64,000 bases of DNA from Silene latifolia. Its lineage: Eukaryota > Streptophyta > Magnoliopsida > Caryophyllales > Caryophyllaceae. The notes under the pieces are model-generated. The model was given only the letters and a program-made list of their open reading frames with translations. It had not been told where the DNA came from and ran no database searches. Positions within the stretch are counted from its first letter, which is position 1; each line of letters begins with the position of its first letter. The stretch is from assembly GCF_048544455.1 (NCBI RefSeq), contig NC_133537.1, positions 71,581,634-71,645,633 of the forward strand. The letters are read 5' to 3'. Made by a program: the position numbers and the translations under genes. Shown here piece by piece: positions 35,849-47,373 of this stretch.

Positions 35849-36327
35849 AGTAGAAAAGGAAGGGGGGACGGGGTGAGGCAAGTTGGAGAAGGAGAAAATG
35901 GGGATTATGACTGAGGAGTGGAAGCGTGGGGGAGGAGATCGATGGTAAGGAATGAAAATAAGGAGCAAAGGTGATGAAAGGGGAGGGCAAAAGGAAAAAA
36001 GACAAGGAGGAGGAGGATGAAGCGACTACTAGGGGAAGCAAAGAAGGGAAAAAGAGGATAATAGGAAAGAGGCAACGACATATGGGAAGGGGAGAAGAGA
36101 TGAGGAGAATGAGAGGAGCTAACCACGGTGGCAGAGGGGAAGGATAAAGGGAAGTAGAAAAAGGATGTGGGAAGTAAAATGGAAAATGTGAAGGGATGAA
36201 AAGGATAATGGAGATGAACAAGAGCTTAAGGTAATCGAAAAAATGAGGTAAACTGCTGAGAAGGGCGAGGTGGCAAGGTCGAAGAGGAAGGGTAAATGGG
36301 AAGGAGGAGGCGTAGGATAAATAGAAA

Positions 36328-36395
<68 letters not shown>

Positions 36396-36905
36396 ATGCA
36401 TGTGGGGCGAGTGAGGAGGAAAATATGAAGAAATGCAGGGAAAAAGCATGAGAAAACGGCGAGAGATGAGAACGAGATAAAGGAGGAGAATAAGAGATAG
36501 AAGGGAAACGGAAAAAGTGAGAGGATGATAAGAAGCAGGTGGCGGCACCGCCGAAGAGAAAGAGGAGGTGTAGAAGAAAGAAAAATACGAGGATGATAAA
36601 AAAGATCGGGGCGGGGGGGAGAGAGGGGAATATAAATCAAGGAGAATAGGGAGAAAACGGCGACAAATGAGGATTAGAGAAAGATATAAAGAAAAGTAGG
36701 AAAAAGGGGAGGGTAATAAGGAGGAGGAGGCGACAACGAGAAGAGGAAGGAGAAGGAGAGGTGAAAAGAGGAGGCGTAGGAGAAAAAGAGAGATGACGAT
36801 AAATATGAGGATGTTCAAGACTCGGGAGGAGGAGGATGAGAGAGAGAGAGAGGGAGAAAGAGAGAGAGAGAGAGAGAGAGAGAAGAAAATACAGAGGGAA
36901 TGAGG
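35849..36905. repeat. Purine-rich low-complexity segment with (GA)n cores
   Basis: More than 1 kb in which the plus strand is overwhelmingly A and G. It includes pure (GA)n runs at about 36330-36390 and 36838-36880. Diverged units recur with about 200-bp spacing: GAGAAAACGGCGA near 36450 and 36652; GAGGAGG(C/T)GTAG near 36563 and 36768, with another at about 36306. The long Ser/Leu/Pro open frames on the minus strand are a by-product of this composition. Confidence 0.85.
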
Positions 36906-38421
36906 TCGAGAAGGAAGAAGATAATTGTATATATTGGATTTCAACAAAACATTTATTCAATTATTCCTACTCATCTAAGCAATTGGTGGTACACATACAG
37001 TTATCGAATGATCCAAGTTTTATCAAATACTCACCAATTTATTCCTACTCACAGTAACCAAACTCATACTGAATATATTATAGTACGCCAAATTCCGAGC
37101 AGCACTAATACATTCACATATTTACATCTACAAGATAGTTCAATTACATACCAATAAATAAATAAAAGAAAAAAAAAAAGGAGAAAACAAACTAAATCGA
37201 TTTCTATATCCGCGCGATGCAACAACTAGTAAAATAAAAAAGATTACGACTTAGGTGACTATATGGCAAATCTAATAAAAACGGTTTACTTTAGGATAAA
37301 TAACAATGTCGAAGGAAATTGATTATTCTATTAGTAAAGTGACTAAACGGAAATATTATGGAGTACAATTTTAGAGTAAGAGACGATAATAGTAGAGGCA
37401 GTGGTAATGTAGTATAACCAACTCTTAATTCCAAGTCCTATATATCATACATCATGTAAATGCATTTAAAATCATGTGTTTTTTTTTTTGGAAGTAGAGC
37501 TAGGTGCTCAAACCTCAAATAATGGAATGTGTATTAACTTTTGCCAGCGACTACTCTCAGATTGGAGTACAAAAAATGGAAAAGGTCACTCAAATACTCC
37601 AAATTTGAGTAGTTAATTAATCATTAGATTGATAGTTTCTACTTGAATCAACTAATTGAAGGCTTGAAGTTTGTGCATAAGGTAGATAGGTAGATCGTCA
37701 ACACACAAAGGCATAAACTCCATGCAACTTCAAGAAAGTTTGCTTATTGAATTTTATGAGATAGGAAATAAAAGCAAACACATAAATACTTGAACAAAAT
37801 GGTACTATAAGAAAAGAAAGAAAGCAAAGAGAACGACTCACAGATAAAAATGACAATAACAGAAAAAGCCGTGTTCTCGAACGACGTGAAATAATATCCA
37901 TGCCTGCAAGCAAATGCAAGGATAGTAAGGCCTAAAGCAACAAAATGCAACAGCCTTAAGACTAATTAGCATGCATAAGAAATCTCATGAAAGGGGTAGC
38001 TACCCTTAACCCTAAAATAAACATCTTAATTATGCTCCTTCATCAAAATGCACGAGCAAGAGTAAGCTATCTTAAGACATATCGTTCAGAGCACTATTAA
38101 CCATGGATAAGAGGATGATGCCAGCCAAACCCAGGCCAAGATTTATTATTCACGTGATAAATGTGAATTAGAGATGGAATTATGCACGCATCATCAGCCA
38201 ACATTTACAGGATTACATAGAATCAATATAATAGCGAGACGAAGATGATAACTTTATTCGATTAATAACCAATATTACAGATGATAAATAAGGTAAAGCA
38301 TAAGCCAGAGGAGCCCAGATGCGAAGTAGGATCCGCCTAAGGAGTTGGGCCATGAGGCGTGTAAAGGTGAAGAAGTCCATTGATGGAAGAGTCCCTCGTT
38401 TTGGAAAGCCTTCAGGGAGAT
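36906..38421. other. Noncoding region with one possible Helitron end
   Basis: No supported gene. At 37208-37230 'tatccgcgcgatgcaacaactagt' resembles a Helitron 3' end on the plus strand (GC-rich palindromic stretch, then CTAG followed by T), but the hairpin is imperfect. The rest is AT-rich and unremarkable. Confidence 0.4.
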
Positions 38422-40579
38422 TGTAACATTTCGTGTCTGTTATATTTAATTGATGTGTCAAAAGTGTGTGTTAACTGTGTTAGAAATGCGTGATGTCCGT
38501 ATGTACGATAGACAATACCCCTTTTGATGTTTGAGTACGGGAGCGAACTTCGGGACGAAGTTCATTTTAAGGGGGGAAGACTGTAATACCCCGTATCTTA
38601 TATAATCGATTAAACGGATATTATTATATATTAGTTATTATACATTTCATATTGGTTGCATCGTAATATCGTGAATGTTATTAAGTCGAGTTTATATCGT
38701 ATATGTTGAGTCGGGCTACATCACATTTTGTCTTTTGGGTCAAGAATCGTATCACCCATCTACCCATCTACATTTACCCGATTACCATACCCGTTTAAAC
38801 CATTTGCCTTACCCGGAACAAGTAACCATCATTTACCCTAAACCTAATCTAAGAGCCGCTCTCCCTCTCCCCTCTTTTAACAGTTGAGTCATTTCTAATT
38901 TCATTTTATCATTCATAAAACCAATTCTAAACCTAGAGAGAGGGAGAGGAAGAAGAATTGTCGAGCCTTTCATTTGATTGAAGATTTCTCATCGATTCCA
39001 ACCTAATTCGATCTCCCTGTTTGTAAGTCGATTTCATTCCATTGTTTATACTGTTTTAAATTGTTCGTCTTCAAAAAGTTTGAAAAGAGAGTCCTGTTTA
39101 TTTGATGTCTAGTTTATGCATATAAAATCTCATAGTCAAATTGTTTATGGTTTGTCCTAGGTGATTTATTTATGAACCTGTCGCTGAAAAGTCCGCGAAT
39201 TTGATTTGGTTGTGGAAAATGAATTGAAACCCTAATTTTTTATGTCGATTCAGTTATGAGGCTTATTCATACATCATCTTTGTATAGTCTAGATGATAAT
39301 AGGATTTGGAATTTCTGAAAAATAATGTTTTAAACTCGTTTTATGAATCAATACTTTTTATGCGACGGTTTCTGTCAGTTTTTGGAAATCAGTCTGAAAA
39401 CCCGTGATAAGTTTGGAATTTGAGAAAAACACGTTAGATATAATTTGTAGCTAAGACTCATGGGGTTCTAATCCAATTGGCCTTGTATCAATTTGATTTT
39501 TCTGGAATTAGTTATGTATTTTATTCCGAGTCTGTCATGTGCTGGAAAATCAGGAAAAATCGTGTTTGTCCTTTAAGTTGATATTCCTATTAAGTTATGA
39601 TGAGTCTAGGTTATGTGCATGATTATTTGATTGAGTAGGTGGTAATTATACATAATTATGTTATGTAGGTGATGGATATGTGAAGGATCATAATTGATTG
39701 CTTGTGTGCTTGGATTGCGAAAAGGTAGGGAAATACACTTGACTTATTATCGTTGTTGTTGAATTGTGTTGACTTGTTTGTGTTTCATATGACCAAACTG
39801 TGAACGTTGACTTGATTCGTGGTTGTTGATTCATGTTATGATTCATATCCTGGAATGTGCTTGACTGAATTAATCGTATTGAGTATATTATCACAACATT
39901 CGGTAACCGGCATGATTCTATGATTTACCAGTCCAATGATATACATATTGTGTTGCATTAATTTCTTGAGCATTCATATGCATTGGAGATGGAGGAGGTT
40001 GTGGTTACGTGGTGTGGTGATGATGATGTTGTGATAAGGCCCAGGCGAGTTCTGCAGGACTTGCCCTGGTGTCCTCAGCTGCGAGCTGACAGATCGGCTA
40101 CGGTCGATATATAGTCAAAGGGGATCGGTATGCATTTTGGGTTGTACGGGTTATGAGATATGAGTTGAGATGGAGATGGAGGTGACGGAGGAGCATGCAT
40201 ATCATATTTTGTTGTTTCATTGTATTCCCTACTCAACCTCGTGGTTGACTCTGTGTATTCGTGAACACCTGTGACGATCCAAATATTGGGGAGCAGACTT
40301 GTGAGGTTTATGAGACAGGATGGGAGCTTGATGGGCGTGAGACACTTTGGATCGAAGACTTAGTAGCTAGACCATTATTTAGAAGACTTTCACTTTTATT
40401 TATATTAGTTCTTTGTAATTTGATGTAAAAGAGGTTTTGTAATAATTAAGTAAAAGTAATTATATAATTTGCCTTGGAGTTTAATTTGTTATTCACTACC
40501 TCGGGAAACCGAGATGGTAACAGTCCGGTTTATTAGGGAATGTCTTGCTAAAGGCTCCTTCATAAATCGGGGTGTTACA
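38422..40579 (+). repeat. 5' LTR of element E
   Basis: 2158 bp, TGTAACATTTCG to CGGGGTGTTACA. The left limit is where similarity with 44626 onward begins, exactly at TG. A second LTR-like start, TGTAATACCCCG, lies inside it at 38582, preceded by its own hairpin (38546-38562) and polypurine tract (38565-38580). Without this comparison 38582 would be taken as the LTR start. Confidence 0.8.
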
Positions 40580-40582
40580 AAG

Positions 40583-40594
40583 TGGTATCAGAGC
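40583..40594 (+). promoter_or_regulatory. tRNA-Met primer binding site of element E
   Basis: TGGTATCAGAGC three bases after the 5' LTR. Confidence 0.95.
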
Positions 40595-43500
40595 GAACGA
40601 CCCTCAGGCCTAAACCAATGAACCCAATGAACATAGGATGTGTCGAAATAAAATGAACTCCTGGGTAGGAACTGTTAGGAGCTCACAGTGCGGTTAAGAA
40701 GGCGCCCTTAATACGTGCTCTTTTGCCCTCTCAGTTTTGAACCAGGTAACCCGAGAGAATTGAGTGAATGGGGTAGAGAGAAGGAAAACCTTGGATATAA
40801 TCGAGTGGATATACACCTTGAGACCCATATATTCTAACCATGCTGCAGGACAACATTACGGTAAGTATTTTGTATGAATGATGGCGTGATCATATGTTGT
40901 TGTGGAGATGAGAAATAAATTTTTCGTGTTCAGGTTGATAATTAATGAAGTGTTGGATTGTGGTAATCGCGAGCGTGAAAATAATTGCGAATTGATGATA
41001 TTTATCTGGACGGATGTTGAATGATGTGTTGATAGTACTATTATGTCTAGTGATATGCGGTTATGTGATCACGAAGCCATGCTAGTATAGTATTGTGATA
41101 GTAATGAGGAACACTATTGAATTGCATGTTTCTAGTCATAGCAATCGTGATTAGATGTAAGGAGTAGATCGAGATGCGAAGGGATTCTATGGGATAGATG
41201 TTTACGTAAGTACAAAGTGTGAGATTTAAGTGGGGATTGGTTAGTATACATAGTATGTTCATAAGAGCTTGTAACATAGTAAAGAATGACCTAGTGCTGA
41301 AACTCGTTTTGTTTGATTTTACTCTTTAATTGACCTTACTGCCATTTCCTTTCTGTTTATTGACTATGGATGAAAATTTTATGAGAGATAGCCTCGTGAG
41401 TTAGTGTTCATTTGGCGTTAGTTTTATGCTTATAGGATATACGGATTAGGAGTAATAAATATTTTAGTGGGCTGTGGTCAAGAAGTTCCTGTGCAATGAT
41501 GTTTTGACCAACGATTTTGTAAAAATCCTCATTTAAATTGTATTAATAATTTTTGCATAATTCCAACTCCATCGATCATAAGATTCGCATATGTTTTCAA
41601 ATTGATAAGACACGAAAATTCTTGATGTATCTATATTAAATAGTAAGTTTTGCAAATTGACCCAAGTTTCGGACCAATCGCTGTCACCTACTTGTTTGGA
41701 CCAAATGAGCTGTAAAATTCTTTAAAAATGGAATTCTTGTGCTTTAGACCTAATTCTTTTTCCCCTGTGGTTTTAACTCTCCTTATTTTATAAAAGTAAT
41801 ATGAATCAAGTTTTAATCGAACGGTTATTTGTTCGTGGTCTTTGGAAGTTACAACGTGAATCATGACTTGTAAAATGTGCGTTCTATGTTGAGTTTTCAT
41901 ACAATTGTTTGGTTATTTCATGAGCCTTATTAATGTGACCTTATAATGTTTTTATATGATGATAGTAGCACGCATGTTTCGTAGTTATGTATCTTAACAA
42001 GTGATAAAATTAAAGTTTAGTTGATAACATTGTTGGCATGATAGTATGAGTGAAATTGAATAGCTTAATTTGATTCTTAATCGAGGGTGAAATACTTTAT
42101 ACGAGTCCAGTTGTTTGCATATTTTATATATGTTTGGCATGTTGTAATATCTTTGGTGTGTTCATCATATTTGTATAGTGGTCGGATATATATAAATATA
42201 AAACTATATTGTCATATCTTGGTAAAGTTGGTGGCGTTAAATGTTAACTTGATTGTTCTAAAATACTCGCATGAATATTTATAATAATTATGTTTAAATG
42301 TTTACACATGGATGGTAGTAAAGAGTATGTCTAAATGTTCACATATGTAGGATGTCATCTGAGTTCTAATGTCTTTTATGTGAGTCTGTGTGCCTATAGT
42401 TATACTTATTACTTTCATTGCATTAATTTATTTCAGTTGAACCTAAACTTATGATATGATAATAAAATAGTGATGTTGTTCCTTATTGGATATGTTCATA
42501 GTTGTATTGTCATAAAATACTAAAGTGAGTCTTTAAATTGTATGGGCGTGATATAAAGGAAACTGTTTGATGTAGCACGACATTTGACATATCTATATTC
42601 TCGAGTCTTTGCTATCAATTATATTCTAATGAAGATTGTTTATGATAACTATGTTGGCAATTATAATGGGATAATCCTTCGATGATTCACATGATATGCG
42701 TTGGTTTAAATGATAGTCGTTATAGTTACGTTTAATTGAGCCTACGAGTTGCCTAATTATTCAAATCGTGCAAATCAGGGAAGTTGTTCAAGTTGCTAAT
42801 CCTTTATCATAGATAATGTTCTACAAAGTATATGATGACAAATGTATATGTTTAAGCTATTTATGCGATATCTTTTGTTTTGCTGAAAATGAGTTATACT
42901 AAGTTGTTGGACACAATTGAATGATATGGTTGCTAAAATGTTAAACACATGTGTGATATGGAGGTAATGTTGTTGTTGTCATGGATCATATGTTGTTACT
43001 TTTATTGGGAAATATGTTTTCAGAATTGATATCGTGCAAACAATTTAGATAATTTAAAATATGAATTATGAGTATGTTGTTGATTGTTTAAATTCATCGG
43101 TTTAATTCGTGACCTAAACCAGTAAGTGAGTAAATGGTTGTATGGACATGTCAATAAGATCCTGTGATTGTGATGCATAGTAGTGGTAGATCTATTTTCT
43201 GTGATATGTTTACAAATGTGAGAAGTTTCTTAAGTTGTTTGTTATTTTTTTTACTCTCGCTCGTTCATGGTCTATAATTGATCATCAAATTTGCTTAATT
43301 ACATACATGTCCATTGCCCTCGTGCCTACTCTATCCCAACACCAACTTTGATTATGAAGACCATTAGTTAGTGAGCTATTTTCGTCATATGCGAGGACGT
43401 GGTTGAGTTTTATTTTCTTATCGAGGTAACACGATATTACCGTCCCTAATACTTTTATTATTGTTCGGGGTTGTATGTGTATGTGTCATTATTTGTCATC

Positions 43501-44588
43501 GTTTTATGATATCAATTTATGCATGGTAATTGTGAATTTCTGATGATTGTCATTATTTTGGTTTGCAATTATATAGGTACGTAGTATATATCTTATTGTC
43601 AAGAGGGGGATTTTGGTGAGATGGGTTTGGGTAGATTTGAATGACATATATGATTGGTTGAGCACAAGGATTGGAAATCTATAAGTTTGTAAAGGAAACA
43701 ATTAGATTTGGTAATGGTTGGCAGTAATGGCTTTTCGTTTGGTTGCTAGGAGATAATGGAGGTACTACGTATTAATTAAGATTGTGTTGTGCTATTGATT
43801 CTTATAATATGGAGCTTAAGTTATACTACGATATACCGTGTGGACTTTGGCCTTGAGTTGAGCCTTATTTCATTCGGATTCTCATATATTGATTTTTGGT
43901 TCGTATTGTAGTTAAATTGTCTAATCCTTGACCTGACTCGTGGGTGAGTAGCTTAGAGTTTTACTCGCCCGAGCATACCTTTGACTTTATATCAGGCGAC
44001 CTGAGATACGAATTTTATGCTAATGTACCTGATGCCGAAAGTACGACTGAACCACCCAAACCAGACTTTGGGGAAGAGGTGAACTAGGAAGGGAATGACA
44101 TAGAAGTCACCAGAATCAGAGTAAGCGCGACCTAAGGACTGTTAGGTTAGAGCTAGTAACACCATGATCGGTCTGTTATGAAACCGTGTAAACCTTTGGC
44201 TCCTTCTTGTTGTTCTTTAGTTTGATGTTGTGTTTTTAAGTTAAGCATGAGCTAAGTAATAAGTGTACTTGTTGACAATCAGTTAATTCCATAATAAAAC
44301 CTTGTTTTCGACTTTAATGTTACTGCGCAATCTCTTATCATGTGTTCTTTTCTGTTACATGTTGTTGACAGTGATTTTGTTGCATAGGAATATGAAAGTT
44401 GAAAAGAGGTTACGAGGACGTAACCATGTTTTTAGTTGGGTAGGATTGTAAAATCTTAATGTTTATGTTGTACTGTTTGTAGATTGTGGTTTTGATAAAG
44501 TTGATGTTCCGTTGTGCGGTACCTATGCAAACGAGTTCTCTATGTTTTGTTCTTACTTCTGATTAGTTGGGTTATGTGAAGATGAGTT
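40595..44588 (+). other. Internal region of element E without coding sequence
   Basis: About 4 kb, AT-rich, rich in GTTGTT/ATGATATG words. No open frame longer than about 75 codons resembles a retroelement protein. A slightly more GC-rich stretch at 43925-44165 ('cgacctgagatacg...ccgaaagtacgactgaacc') may be a decayed remnant of former coding sequence. Confidence 0.75.
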
Positions 44589-44785
44589 AAACTTCGGGAC
44601 GAAGTTTATTTTTAGGAGGGTAGAATGTAACATTTCGTGTCTGTTATATTTAATTGATGTGTCAAAAGTGTGTGTTAACTGTGTTAGAAATGCGTGATGT
44701 CCGTATGTACGATAGACAATACCCCTTTTGATGTTTGAGTACGGGAGCGAACTTCGGGACGAAGTTCATTTTAAGAGGGGAAGAC
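44589..44785 (+). repeat. Two successive hairpin-polypurine units at the 3' LTR edge of E
   Basis: AAACTTCG-GGA-CGAAGTTT (44589-44607) with purine tract TTTTTAGGAGGGTAGAA precedes TGTAACA at 44626. AACTTCG-GGA-CGAAGTT (44750-44766) with TTTTAAGAGGGGAAGA precedes TGTAATACC at 44786. The 160 bp between the two TG starts is a diverged copy of the LTR beginning. Confidence 0.85.
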
Positions 44786-45739
44786 TGTAATACCCCGTAT
44801 CTTATATAATCGATTAAACGGATATTATAATATATTAGTTATTATACATTTCATATTGGTTGCATCGTAATATCGTGAATGTTATTAAGTCGGGTTTATA
44901 TCGTATATGTTGAGTCGGGCTACATCACATTTTGTCTTTTGGGTCAAGAATCGTATCACCCATCTACCCATCTACATTTACCCGATTACGATACCCGTTT
45001 AAACCATTTGCCTTACCCGGAACAAGTAACCATCATTTACCCTAAACCTAATCTAAGAGCCGTTCTCCCTCTCCCCTCTTTTAACAGTTGAGTCATTTCT
45101 AATTTCATTTTATCATTCATAAAACCAATTCTAAACCTAGAGAGAGGGAGAGGAAGAAGAATTGTCGAGCCTTTCATTTGATTGAAGATTTCTCATCGAT
45201 TCCAACCTAATTCGATCTCCCTGTTTGTAAGTCGATTTCATTCCATTGTTTATACTGTTTTAAAGTGTTCGTCTTCAAAAAGTTTGAAAAGAGAGTCCTG
45301 TTTATTTGATGTCTAGTTTATGCATATAAAATCTCATAGTCAAATTGTTTATGGTTTGTCCTAGGTGATTTATTTATGAACCTGTCACTGAAAAGTCCGC
45401 GAATCTGATTTGGTTGTGGAAAATGAATTGAAACCCTAATTTTTTATGTCGATTCAGTTATGAGGCTTCTTCATACATCATCTTTGTATAGTCTAGATGA
45501 TAATAGGATTTGGAATTTCTGAAAAATAATGTTTTAAACTCGTTTTATGAATCAATACTTTTTATGCGATGGTTTCTGTCAGTTTTTGGAAATCAGTCTG
45601 AAAACCCGTGATAAGTTTGGAATTTGAGAAAAACACGTTAGATATAATTTGTAGCTAAGTCTCATGGGGTTCCAATCCAATTGGCCTTGTATCAATTTGA
45701 TTTTTCTGGAATTAGTTATAAATTTTATTCCGAGTCTGT
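44626..45739 (+). repeat. 3' LTR of E, first part
   Basis: Aligns with 38422-39539 of the 5' LTR with about a dozen differences. Ends at the target site TCTGT (45735-45739) of element D. Confidence 0.9.
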
Positions 45740-47248
45740 TGATGCGTGTCTTTTATATGATGTTTTACATCCCATTTTGCACGCATTTCAGAGCTCATTC
45801 GTGTAGTTTATGCTGCATTTCTCCCTATTTCCGTCTACTTCCGTATTTTGTACATTATTGCAGAAATGTGAAGAATTCAACGGAAAATCAAGCCAAATCC
45901 GTCCCCGGGTAATCTGCATTGCAAGTGACGTAAAGGAATCGCTTAAGGAACGAGCTCGGTGCGCACTCCAAGGCCCAAAAGACAAGTCCACGTGTTTTAA
46001 GAAGTCAAGTAGCAGCTCAAGTAGTCGATCGACCATCACCCTCAGTCGATCGACCAATGTTCGGGTTCGAAGCTCTTGTTTCTTTGAGGAAGCGATCGAT
46101 CGATCGATCCTATCGGTCGATCGACCAGATTGCTATTCCAGACGTGAATTAGAAGACCGTGAATCTTGAAGCCCGTGAAGTTTAGGTTTTGGAATAATTG
46201 TTACGCTTGTTTGCTATATAACGTAACACAAACTTTCAGTTTAGGGATCTGAATTCTTATCTAAGTTTCATACAGTAACCTTCAGTTTTTGTTCAATCGA
46301 GTAATTAGGGTTTGGAACATCGTTTTAGCATTGGATTTCTGTTCTTGTTCTTAATCTTTCCTCTGAAATCTCGGTATTTTTTCTGCCCTAATTACAGTTT
46401 ATTGCTTTATTTTCATCATTAGTATAGATTTGCTAGTTAGTATCCCAAAGCCAATTATCGCATTATCGCTATTCGTTATCTACTTTAAGCATGAATTCAG
46501 TAATTGTTATTAGTTTTATTGTTGTTTTTACCTTTAGCATGAGTAGCTAATTCTATAGTGCTAGGATGTAGGCGATTTATGGCATAGGCGGCAATAGATC
46601 ATACACGGACTGTCTCGCGTGTTGGTCGATCGACTGACATTGTAGGTCGATCGACTGACCTCGTAGGGTTTTATATTCGTTTTAGTTGTTTTAATGTTGT
46701 ATTTAAAAAATCGAATGCATGCGACCAGTTAGATACCTAATTTATGACTGACCCATTAGATCGAAAGATAGGGAAAGTTATTTGACCATCAACTAAATCG
46801 ACTAAACTGTGCTAAGATCGAATGATAGGTATAGTTTAGACCGTTAGTCACTTTTCAGGACGAAAGTTAGTATTAGTGACGTTATGGACCTATAGCGAGA
46901 TCGAAAGATGCTATTTGTTAAGAGTGGACCGAGAGGACCTCTTTATTTCCCGCCTTACCTGTGTTTGATTCAGACCGACTTAGTTTGCTGCCGCCGAAGC
47001 TATAATGAACCGACCATCCTGGTAGCCTTCTTTTATCTGTTTAAATCGTTTAATTAGTTTATTATCTTTATTCACTTTTAGTTGTAGACCAATTCAATTC
47101 AACCCCCACAATAGTTACCTCAGACTGAACTTAAATCAACTAAAATTTACATCTGCCTCCTTGTGGTTCGACCCTGTTACCACTAGCCTAGGTTAGTCTT
47201 AATAGGAATTATAAATTTTATCTTTGGTACTCACAACGACGGGTATCA
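45740..47248 (+). repeat. 5' LTR of element D
   Basis: TGATGCGTGTC to CGGGTATCA, 1509 bp. Palindromes at 46023-46034, 46044-46055, a (CGAT)n-expanded site at 46092-46126, and 46624-46656. Roughly 25 differences from the 3' LTR by eye, several inside the (CGAT)n site. Confidence 0.95.
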
Positions 47249-47253
47249 AATTT

Positions 47254-47271
47254 TGGCGCCATTGCCGGGGA
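47254..47271 (+). promoter_or_regulatory. Primer binding site of D (tRNA-Asp type)
   Basis: TGGCGCCATTGCCGGGGA five bases after the LTR. One base differs from the complement of the plant tRNA-Asp 3' end used by Athila-type elements. Confidence 0.8.
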
Positions 47272-47373
47272 GGCAATAGTCCTAATTTTAGTTGTTTTTA
47301 TTTTTAGTCTTTCTTAGTTTAAGGGACTTCTGTTCCTTAAACTGTTCTTATATTCTTTTTGTAGTTTCCTCTT

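Noticed and set aside
35835..36960. Long minus-strand open frames of 173-370 codons rich in Ser, Leu and Pro
   Set aside because: Produced by the purine-rich plus strand; three overlapping frames are all open with the same low-complexity composition, and no domain is visible.
38582..38600. TGTAATACCCCG as the true left end of element E
   Set aside because: Similarity with the other LTR extends 160 bp further left and stops exactly at another TG with a polypurine tract before its 3' copy; kept as an internal former start.
38675..38887. 70-codon frame repeated at 44879-45091
   Set aside because: It lies inside the LTR of element E, so it is repeated because the LTR is. No start context or protein features.
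45788..46169. Overlapping frames of 89-119 codons in the D LTRs with SSSSSSRST/VDRLLELL repeats
   Set aside because: They are translations of the TCGATCGA palindromes and an AGCAGCTCAAGTAG stretch in the LTR, duplicated at 61641-61998; noncoding LTR.
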